From JAHEFX01 sp964614585 (GTDB lineage Bacteria; Actinomycetota; Acidimicrobiia; Spongiisociales; JAENVV01), in the NCBI GenBank assembly GCA_964614585.1, contig CAZTLW010000012.1:1-29284 (forward strand): 29,284 bases of DNA, written 5' to 3'. A program made the position numbers and the translations under genes. Positions 23,067 through 29,284 of the stretch are shown here, one piece after another. Within the stretch, counting starts at the first letter, position 1. The number at the start of each line of letters is the position of its first letter. The notes beneath the pieces were generated by a model, which worked only from the letters and a program-made list of their open reading frames with translations, was not told where the DNA came from and made no database searches.

Positions 23067-24011
23067 TCAAGCCTCGCCCGACTCCGCCCAGAACGCCTCG
23101 ATGGCCGACGTCGTCGCCTCGAGGCCCTCGAAGTGGGGCAGGCCGAGCGTGTCGGGGATCCGGGCGACCCGCCGTCGGTCGTCGCCGGCCACGAAGTCGG
23201 GCACCCGCTCGAACGTCGTATAGCGGTCTCGGTCGTACACGACCAGCACCGGCACGTCGAGGGGGCCATACAGGGTGGTGGCGGCATCGGCGGTGAACAG
23301 GGTCCCGCCGAGGAAGGCCGCCGGGGCGAACCGGGCGCCTGGTTGGCGGGCGGTGGCGCAGGCGTACTCGATCAGCCCGTCGTCGGGTTCCCCGACGAAC
23401 GACCGCGACAGGAACCAGCGGGTCGAAGGCCGGGTCGTGAGCAGGTCGAAGAGGGCCTGGCCGACGAGCGGCGTCCGGATCACCGTGCCCACGAACGCCG
23501 GGGGGCCACCAGCTTGGCGAAGGTCGAAGCCGGTCGGGGAGATGAGCGTCAGGTCGGCCACGAGGTCGGGCCGGTCGAGGGCCGCCCGGGCGGCGAACTC
23601 ACAGCCCAACGAGAGCGCCACGACGTGGGCGGCACCCGTCGTCTCGAGCACTGCTCCAAGCGCCTCGGCCATCGACTCCGGTGTGTAGGCGTGGTCGCCT
23701 CGCTCGCTCGCCCCGAACCCGGGCAGGTCGGGGGCGACCACCCGGCGGCTCTGGCGCCAGCGATCGAAGAGCGGGCGCACCTCGAAGGCGGACGCGGCGG
23801 CGTTGACCGCATGGACGAGCACGACCGGCGTCTCGTCGCCCGACCCGGCCCGATGCACGACGACATCGCCGATCGGGGTGGTCACGACGTCGGTGACGTC
23901 GGCGTCGACGGGCGGCGGCAGGGGACGGTCGTGGTCGACGAGGAGGCGGCTCCACGCCACGGCGGCTGCCGAGGCGACGAAGAGGCTGCGGATGGCGGTG
24001 CGAATGACCAT
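23067..24011 (-). CDS. Membrane-anchored alpha/beta hydrolase in the hydrogenase block
   Basis: The 314-residue protein begins with a hydrophobic N-terminal segment (AIRSLFVASAAAVAWSRLL), which could anchor or export it. The hydrolase fold follows, with the oxyanion region VVLVHAVNAAASAFE, APDLPGFGASERG, the nucleophile elbow ALSLGC with Ser134, an acidic residue at Asp260 or Asp262 in VVYDRDRY and His293 in LPHFEG. The triad appears intact, so an esterase- or lipase-like hydrolase is likely; the substrate is unknown. It begins 11 bases after the hydrogenase protease gene and is probably co-transcribed with it. A direct role in hydrogenase function is not established. Confidence 0.85.
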   Translation of the reverse strand: MVIRTAIRSLFVASAAAVAWSRLLVDHDRPLPPPVDADVTDVVTTPIGDVVVHRAGSGDETPVVLVHAVNAAASAFEVRPLFDRWRQSRRVVAPDLPGFGASERGDHAYTPESMAEALGAVLETTGAAHVVALSLGCEFAARAALDRPDLVADLTLISPTGFDLRQAGGPPAFVGTVIRTPLVGQALFDLLTTRPSTRWFLSRSFVGEPDDGLIEYACATARQPGARFAPAAFLGGTLFTADAATTLYGPLDVPVLVVYDRDRYTTFERVPDFVAGDDRRRVARIPDTLGLPHFEGLEATTSAIEAFWAESGEA

Positions 24012-24022
24012 GGGGTCCCTTC

Positions 24023-24484
24023 CTAGTCGGCCGGCGAGCCGGGTCCCGGTCCTCGCGTCCCCACGAGGCGCTCGACGAGGTCGATCGCCTCCTCGACGGC
24101 GGCCGCCGTTCGCGGCGACAGCTCGAAGCCCATGCCGAGGTTCGATGCCGGGATCGACACGACGATCGCCCGTCGGGGCGGCTCGCCCACGGTCGGCACC
24201 AGCGCCAGCAACGAGGCGGGGTTCCCGTGGTGGGTCATGACCCCGCCCCCCTCCCCCGGCTCGACGGCTCGGTGGGTGAGTACCTCGGCCTCGATGTCGG
24301 CATCCACGAAGACGACGAGGTCCCGGCCGGCTGCCTCGAGGGCCAGTTCCGGGGTGAGCTGGGACTGCGATCGGACGGTGACGCCCGGGAGGTCCCTCGC
24401 CTCGACGGCGTCGGCGACCCGTCGCCCGGCGCCGTCGTCGGCGCGCAGGTCGTTGCCGTAGCCGACGACGAGGACGTCAGTCAC
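24023..24484 (-). CDS. hoxW: [NiFe]-hydrogenase maturation protease (HoxW/HyaD type)
   Basis: This 153-residue peptidase M52 protein removes the C-terminal tail of the hydrogenase large subunit after nickel insertion. It starts VLVVGYGNDLRADDGAG, with Asp16 matching the first nickel-contacting acidic residue of the family, followed by an acidic cluster VFVDADIEAE (Asp61/Asp63) and a His pair at 85-86 in VMTHHGNP, close to the usual metal-binding Asp and His. The start overlaps the end of hoxH by eight bases, so production is coupled to that of its substrate. Confidence 0.9.
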   Translation of the reverse strand: MTDVLVVGYGNDLRADDGAGRRVADAVEARDLPGVTVRSQSQLTPELALEAAGRDLVVFVDADIEAEVLTHRAVEPGEGGGVMTHHGNPASLLALVPTVGEPPRRAIVVSIPASNLGMGFELSPRTAAAVEEAIDLVERLVGTRGPGPGSPAD

Positions 24485-25916
24485 GCTGCACGCGGCAGAC
24501 CGTCTCCCCGGCGGCGTCGACGAGATCGATGACCAGCGGCATCTCGCCGATGGCGTGGGTGGAGCAGCTGAGGCACGGGTCGAACGCCCGGATCCCGGCC
24601 TCGATCCGGTTGAGGACGCCCTCGGGGATCTGCGGCCCGTCGATCCACTCCTTGGCGATCTGGAGGACCGTGGCGTTCATGGCCAGGTTGTTCTGGCCCG
24701 TGGCGATGATCAGGTTCACCTTCGTCAGGAGTCCGTCGTCGTCGACGTGGTACTCGTGGAACAGCGTGCCCCGGGGTGCTTCGGACACCCCCACCGCCAC
24801 GTTGCGATTGGCATCGGCCTCGGCCCGCACCTTCGTGTCGAGGAGGTCGGGATGGGCGAGGTGGTCGGCCATTCGCTCGGTGGCGGCGAGGATCTCGACC
24901 AACCGGGCGTAGTGGTAGAAGAACGACGAGTTGGCCACGCCACCCACGCGCTCCCGGTAGGCGGCCAACGCCTCGTCGGCCACGGGGGTCCCCATCGTCT
25001 CGCACAGGTTGAGGCGCGCCAGCGGCCCCACCCGGTACATGCCCGCCTCCGGCCGGTCGTCGTCGCCCACCCGCGGCTTGAAGTAGGGCGACTTCAGATA
25101 GGAGTCCCGATTGGCCGCCTCCCCGACCAGTCGCCGGTAGCCCGGCAGCTTCGCCCGATCGGCGACCACCGACCCATCGGCGTCGACGACCTTGAGGTGG
25201 CCGTCGTAGTGCTCCCAGGTACCGTCCTCGTTGGCCAGTCCCAGGTGGAGGCTGGGGAACGACCCGAAGGCGTCGACCTCCCGCTCGAACCGGTCGAGGA
25301 TCGAGATGAACAACTCGAGGGCGTCCTCGGCGGTGGATCGGGCCTCCCCGAGCCGCTCCGTGAGGTCGTCCCGGGTCGCCTCCGACATGGGCGAGGCGAC
25401 GCCGCCCGGCACGATCCCCGGCGCATGGACCTTGCGACCGGCGATCGCCTCGATGACGGACTGGCCGAACGAGCGCAGTCGGATGCCGCGCCGGGCCAGT
25501 TCCGGCTCCGCCGCCATGAGGCCGAACACGTTGCGGATCGCCGGGTCGGCATCCATCCCCAGCAGCAGATCGGGGGCGCTCAGGTGGAAGAAACTGAGGG
25601 CGTGCGACTGGATGATCTGGCCGAGGTTGGCGATCCGTCGAAGGCGCTCGGCCGCCGGGGGGATGGTGACGCCCATGATGGCGTCGCCGGCCTTGGCCGA
25701 CGCCAGCAGGTGGCTGACCGGGCAGATGCCGCAGGTGCGAGCCGTGAGGCTCGGCATCTCCCACACCGGCCTGCCCACGCAGAACTCCTCGAAGCCGCGG
25801 AACTCGGTCACGTGGAAGCGGGCGTCGGACACCGACCCGCCCTCGTCGAGCGCGATGGTGATCTTGGCGTGCCCCTCGATCCGGGTGACGGGGTCGATGA
25901 CGGTGAGGTCGTGCAC
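24477..25916 (-). CDS. hoxH: NAD-linked [NiFe] hydrogenase large subunit HoxH
   Basis: The 479-residue catalytic subunit has both nickel-binding motifs: L1 RTCGICPVSH (60-69, Cys62 and Cys65) and L2 DPCLSCSTH (446-454, Cys448 and Cys451). A 25-residue tail after His454 is the part expected to be cut off by the protease encoded next. The L1/L2 wording and its place after hoxEFUY identify group 3d bidirectional hydrogenase, which couples H2 to NAD(+)/NADH in the cytoplasm. The ATG at 25916 lies nine bases after the hoxY stop. Confidence 0.96.
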   Translation of the reverse strand: MHDLTVIDPVTRIEGHAKITIALDEGGSVSDARFHVTEFRGFEEFCVGRPVWEMPSLTARTCGICPVSHLLASAKAGDAIMGVTIPPAAERLRRIANLGQIIQSHALSFFHLSAPDLLLGMDADPAIRNVFGLMAAEPELARRGIRLRSFGQSVIEAIAGRKVHAPGIVPGGVASPMSEATRDDLTERLGEARSTAEDALELFISILDRFEREVDAFGSFPSLHLGLANEDGTWEHYDGHLKVVDADGSVVADRAKLPGYRRLVGEAANRDSYLKSPYFKPRVGDDDRPEAGMYRVGPLARLNLCETMGTPVADEALAAYRERVGGVANSSFFYHYARLVEILAATERMADHLAHPDLLDTKVRAEADANRNVAVGVSEAPRGTLFHEYHVDDDGLLTKVNLIIATGQNNLAMNATVLQIAKEWIDGPQIPEGVLNRIEAGIRAFDPCLSCSTHAIGEMPLVIDLVDAAGETVCRVQRD

Positions 25917-25925
25917 GATGCGCTC

Positions 25926-26468
25926 CTAGCCCCGACGGATGTCTTCTCGGACGTCGTGGCTCCGCCGCCCGGCCAGCAACGTCTCGACCGCCCGGCGGAT
26001 CTCGTCCGAAGACGGCGGGCAGCCCGGCATGAAGTAGTCGACCTCGATGACTCGATGGAGGGCCTTCACCTGGGGCAGCAACGGCGGGACGATGCCCTCC
26101 GCGTCCGGCACGACGCCGTCGCGATCGGGCGCATCGACATACACCCGCTCGAGGATGGCCCGGGGATCACCGAGTGGGTTCCGGAGCGCCGTGACGTTGC
26201 CCGACACCGCGCAGTCGCCGAACGAGGCCACCAGTCGCGAGTTGGCGCGCACCAGCTTGGCCAGTTCCAGGTTCTCCTCGTTGGCGACGGCCCCCTCGAC
26301 CAGCGTGATGTCGACGTCGGCGGGAAACGCCTTCACGTCGGCGATCGGGGTGAACACGACGTCGACGAGCTCGGCGAGCTCGAAGAGCCACTCGTCCATG
26401 TCGAGGAACGACATGTGACAGCCCGAGCAGCCGGCCAGCCACACGGTGGCGAAACGGGGCTTGCTCAT
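25926..26468 (-). CDS. hoxY: NAD-linked hydrogenase small subunit HoxY
   Basis: The 180-residue protein holds the proximal [4Fe-4S] cluster that passes electrons between the Ni-Fe site and HoxU. The four Cys ligands are Cys14 and Cys17 (LAGCSGCHMSFLD), Cys86 (SFGDCAVSG) and Cys150 (MPGCPPSSDEI). It is short and lacks the C-terminal cluster domain of membrane hydrogenases, as is normal for HoxY. The ATG at 26468 overlaps the hoxU stop in an ATGA junction and gives the usual N terminus MSKPRFATVW; an ATG eight codons upstream is less likely. Confidence 0.95.
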   Translation of the reverse strand: MSKPRFATVWLAGCSGCHMSFLDMDEWLFELAELVDVVFTPIADVKAFPADVDITLVEGAVANEENLELAKLVRANSRLVASFGDCAVSGNVTALRNPLGDPRAILERVYVDAPDRDGVVPDAEGIVPPLLPQVKALHRVIEVDYFMPGCPPSSDEIRRAVETLLAGRRSHDVREDIRRG

Positions 26469-27208
26469 CGGAACTCCTCGGGGTCGATCCACTCACCGCG
26501 CTGGCGGGCGGCGGCGAGGCGGCTGATGACGTCGGCGGAGTGCTCCATCTCCCCGACGGCCTTCCCCTGGTAGAAGAGCGCCCCGGTCGGGCAGACGGCG
26601 ACGCACTTGCCGCACCAGGTGCACGAGGTGGACTCGCCCCAGGGCTTGTCCAACTCGGCGACGATCTCGGCGCGGTTGCCCCGCTCGGCGACGTCCCAGA
26701 CGTGGGCGCCCTCGATCTCGTCGCAGACCCGGACGCAGCGGGTGCAGAGGATGCAGCGGTTGTGGTCGAGGGCGTACTTGGGGTGGGTGGCGTCGATGGC
26801 CCGGTTGGGTGCCTGTTGGTCGTAGCGGACGTGGTCCATGCCGGCCATGACCGCCATGTCCTGGAGCTCGCAGTGACCGTTGGCCACGCACACGGCGCAG
26901 ACGTGGTTGCCCTCGGCGAAGAGCAGTTCGAGGATCGACTTCCGATAGGCCCGCAGCCGGGCGGTGTCGATGTGCACCTCCATGTCCGGCTTGACCGGCT
27001 CGGCGCAGGCCGGGCGGAGGCGGTGGTCCTCGGCCACCTCCACGACACACACGCGACAGCCGCCCCAGATCGAGAGGCCCTCGAGGAAGCAGAGCGCCGG
27101 GATGTCGATGTCGTGGCGACGAGCGACCTGCAGGACGGTCTCGTCCTCGTAGGCCTCGACCTCCTGCCCGTCGAGGGTGATGGTCACGGTCGGGCGACGG
27201 TCACGCAC
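26465..27208 (-). CDS. hoxU: NAD-linked hydrogenase diaphorase subunit HoxU
   Basis: The 247-residue electron-transfer subunit, similar to the N-terminal part of NuoG, shows Cys40, Cys51, Cys54 and Cys68 for a [2Fe-2S] cluster, His102/Cys104/Cys107/Cys113 for the His-ligated [4Fe-4S] cluster, and two ferredoxin-type motifs at Cys152/155/158/162 and Cys196/199/202/206. The start is GTG at 27208, with GAGGAG upstream and an 8-base overlap with hoxF; an in-frame GTG at 27187 is the alternative. It links HoxF to HoxY. Confidence 0.95.
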   Translation of the reverse strand: MRDRRPTVTITLDGQEVEAYEDETVLQVARRHDIDIPALCFLEGLSIWGGCRVCVVEVAEDHRLRPACAEPVKPDMEVHIDTARLRAYRKSILELLFAEGNHVCAVCVANGHCELQDMAVMAGMDHVRYDQQAPNRAIDATHPKYALDHNRCILCTRCVRVCDEIEGAHVWDVAERGNRAEIVAELDKPWGESTSCTWCGKCVAVCPTGALFYQGKAVGEMEHSADVISRLAAARQRGEWIDPEEFR

Positions 27209-28814
27209 CGACGAGCTCCTCGTACTCGGACTTGAAGTAGTGCATGGTGCTCAACACCGGGTTGGGGGCGGCTTGGCCGAGGCCGCACAGCGAGGTGTCC
27301 CGCACCACCTGGCACAGGTCCTGCAGCTGCTTGAGGTCGGCCGGGGTGCCCTGGCCGTCGACCATGCGTTCGAGCAAGCCGTGCATCTGCACCGTGCCGG
27401 CCCGACACGGGGTGCACTTCCCGCAGCTCTCGTCCATCGAGAACTCGGTGAAGAACTTGGCGATCTCGGGCATCGACACGTCCTCGTCCATGACGATGAG
27501 GCCACCCGAACCCATGATCGAGCCGAGGTTGCGAAGACTCTCGTAGTCGACGGGCGTGTCGAGGAACTCGGCCGGGATGCAGCCGCCCGAGGGCCCGCCG
27601 GTCTGGGCGGCCTTGAACGTCTTGCCGTCGACGATCCCGCCCCCGATGTCCTCGACGATGCGCCGAAGGCTGGTCCCCATCGGCACCTCGATGAGGCCCG
27701 TGTTGACGAGGTCGCCCGCGAGGGCGAAGACCTTCGTACCGGTGCTCTCGGGGGTGCCGATCGAGGCGAACCAGTCGGCGCCGTTCACGACGATCGACGA
27801 GATGTTGGCCAGGGTCTCGACGTTGTTGATCATCGTTGGGTAGCCCCAGAGCCCGTGCTCGGTCGGGTAGGGCGGCCGCAGGTGGGGCGTGCCCCGCTTG
27901 CCCTCGATCGACGCCATGAGCGCCGTCTCCTCGCCGCACACGAAGGCCCCGGCCCCGATGCGCACCTCGACGTGGACGTTGAAGTCGGTGCCGAGGATGC
28001 GGCGGCCGATGAGGCGGTTGCGGCGAGCCACCCGGATCGCCCGCTCGAGGCGCCCGATGGCCCGGGGGTACTCGGCCCGGACGTAGATGTAGGCATGGTC
28101 GGCGCCGGTCGCGTAGGCAGCGAGGACAAGGCCCTCGAGCAGGCGGTGGGGATCGTCCTCCATGACCGTCCGGTCCATGTAGGCACCGGGGTCGCCCTCG
28201 TCGCCGTTGGCGATCACGTACTTGCGGTCGCTCGGCGCCGAGGCGAGCAGCGCCCACTTCTTGCCCGTCGGGTAGCCGGCGCCGCCCCGGCCCCGGATGC
28301 CCGACCGCTGCACCTCCTCGAGCACCTGCTGGGGGGTCATCGAGGTGAGCGCCTTCTGGAGGCCTCGGTACCCCCCATGGGCGACGTAGCCCTCGATGCG
28401 GTCGGGGTCGATGATCCCGGCATTGGCGAGCACGATCTTCTCCTGGGCGGCGAAGAAGGGGGCGCGCTCGTCGATGACGTGGGTGTCGATGGGCTGGCGG
28501 TCGCGGCAGTGCGAGCGGATGATGTCGGTGGCGACGGTCGTGTCGACGTCGGCGTACATCGTCTCCTCGGCCCCGCGCCGCAGCACCCGCACGAGCGGCC
28601 CCCGGGAACAGAGTCCTTGGCAGCCGGTGGGGACGAGTTGGATGTCGAGGCCGAGGTCGTCCTCATCGATCGCCTCCTCCATCGCCCGGAACGACTTCCC
28701 CGCCCCGGCCGACAGGCACGCCGTCGACGTGCACGCCTTCACCCGCCACGGATAGCGGGTGCGGGCCTCGAGCTCCCGTTCGGTGGTCTCGTGGAGGTCG
28801 ATGACCTCGGCCAT
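27201..28814 (-). CDS. hoxF: NAD-linked hydrogenase diaphorase subunit HoxF
   Basis: The 537-residue NuoF-like subunit oxidises or reduces NAD(H) through FMN. It begins with a thioredoxin-like [2Fe-2S] domain (Cys28, Cys33, Cys65, Cys69), followed by the NADH/FMN motif GRGGAGYPTGKKW (175-187), IANGDEGDPGAYMDR, GAGAFVCGEETALM and GPSGGCIP, and ends with the [4Fe-4S] ligands Cys464, Cys467, Cys470 and Cys510. The ATG at 28814 shares one base with the hoxE stop (TGATG). The long open frame upstream of it is the shadow of hoxE. Confidence 0.96.
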   Translation of the reverse strand: MAEVIDLHETTERELEARTRYPWRVKACTSTACLSAGAGKSFRAMEEAIDEDDLGLDIQLVPTGCQGLCSRGPLVRVLRRGAEETMYADVDTTVATDIIRSHCRDRQPIDTHVIDERAPFFAAQEKIVLANAGIIDPDRIEGYVAHGGYRGLQKALTSMTPQQVLEEVQRSGIRGRGGAGYPTGKKWALLASAPSDRKYVIANGDEGDPGAYMDRTVMEDDPHRLLEGLVLAAYATGADHAYIYVRAEYPRAIGRLERAIRVARRNRLIGRRILGTDFNVHVEVRIGAGAFVCGEETALMASIEGKRGTPHLRPPYPTEHGLWGYPTMINNVETLANISSIVVNGADWFASIGTPESTGTKVFALAGDLVNTGLIEVPMGTSLRRIVEDIGGGIVDGKTFKAAQTGGPSGGCIPAEFLDTPVDYESLRNLGSIMGSGGLIVMDEDVSMPEIAKFFTEFSMDESCGKCTPCRAGTVQMHGLLERMVDGQGTPADLKQLQDLCQVVRDTSLCGLGQAAPNPVLSTMHYFKSEYEELVGA

Positions 28815-29284
28815 CAGGCCTCCTCGTAGGCGGCGAGCGTCACCCCGAGGAGGGCGAGCGTGGCGGGCGGGTCGAGATGGCCGTGGAAGTCGCCGTCGAT
28901 GACGACGATCGGCGCCATCCCGCAGGAACCGATGCAGCGGGCGGTGGTGAGCGAGAGTCGACCATCCTCCGAGGTGCCGCCATCGGGCACCCCGTAGGCG
29001 TCGCTGATCGCCTCGACGATGTCGTCGGCGCCCTTCACGAAACAGGCGGTGCCGGTGCACACCATGCAGGTGTGGTCACCCGGGGACTCGAAGGTGAACA
29101 GCTGGTAGAAGGTGGCGACCCCGTAGACCATGCTCGGCGGGAGTCGCAGCGCCCGGGCGACATAGAGGAGGACGTCCTCGGAGAGGTAACCGAAGACGTC
29201 CTGGGCGACGTGGAGCGTCTCGATGAGCTGGTGCTGCTCGTAGCGCACCCGCTTGAGGTGCTTGTCGACGAGCGCGAAGCGATC
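28814..29284 (-). CDS. hoxE: NAD-linked hydrogenase subunit HoxE, 5' end beyond the window
   Basis: The visible 156 codons include the NuoE-like helical part (YEQHQLIETLHVAQDVFGYL, VYGVATFYQLFTFESPG) and a [2Fe-2S] thioredoxin domain with CTGTAC and CIGSCG ligands. A GTG at 29248 could serve as a start, but the frame continues with good homology-like sequence (DRFALVDKHLKRV) to the edge of the window, so the gene most likely starts further right. HoxE marks the five-subunit HoxEFUYH form. No promoter for the operon is visible. Confidence 0.93.
   Translation of the reverse strand, partial: DRFALVDKHLKRVRYEQHQLIETLHVAQDVFGYLSEDVLLYVARALRLPPSMVYGVATFYQLFTFESPGDHTCMVCTGTACFVKGADDIVEAISDAYGVPDGGTSEDGRLSLTTARCIGSCGMAPIVVIDGDFHGHLDPPATLALLGVTLAAYEEA

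Noticed and set aside
28814..29248. hoxE as a complete gene starting at GTG 29248
   Set aside because: The frame continues upstream to the window edge with sequence that fits the HoxE N terminus (DRFALVDKHLKRV), so the gene is treated as cut by the window.

Overview
The window is about 29 kb of very GC-rich DNA with G/C-ending codons, GTG starts, 1- to 16-base gene overlaps and many start codons sitting 6-8 bases after a TANNNT -10 box. Together with an Rv2578c-type radical SAM gene behind a CGAAC-N4-GTTCG SOS box and a cyclase-ATPase regulator of mycobacterial type, this points to an actinomycete, perhaps of the Acidimicrobiia. The lineage is an inference; no marker such as rRNA is present.

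Left part (1-7021): a zinc-uptake locus with a ZnuA-like lipoprotein (cut by the window edge) divergent from a Fur/Zur-type repressor and an ABC ATPase, with two operator-like palindromes between them and no permease gene in view; a radical SAM protein with its own SOS box; a LemA/DUF2207 pair; a ClbS/DfsB-like four-helix protein; and a MntA/HepT nucleotidyltransferase-HEPN pair whose HEPN gene carries a one-base frameshift.

Middle (7022-18770): a 959-residue class III nucleotide cyclase fused to an ATPase and a helical repeat region; a GH65 phosphorylase; an alpha/beta hydrolase with Asn at the nucleophile position; a DEAD-box RNA helicase fused to a canonical RRM, followed by a 64-residue protein that resembles an Sm/Hfq barrel; a Pfk-2-type sugar-phosphate kinase with a type I GAPDH (a small glycolytic operon); and a Baeyer-Villiger-type flavin monooxygenase.

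Right part (19268-29284, all minus strand): one long co-directional block reading hoxE-F-U-Y-H, a hydrogenase maturation protease, an alpha/beta hydrolase, modA-B-C and a terpenoid-cyclase-fold protein. The hox genes encode a group 3d NAD-linked bidirectional [NiFe] hydrogenase with all expected Fe-S and Ni ligands. hoxE runs off the window end.

The least expected features are non-coding. A 128-base element holding three successive perfect hairpins with 3-base loops occurs twice (127 of 128 bases identical), with a third copy that has lost the hairpins. Every copy lies just after a stop codon, in the orientation of the gene it follows. One copy abuts modA, which has no ordinary start codon near its signal peptide. 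No rRNA, tRNA, CRISPR array, insertion sequence or prophage gene was recognised.
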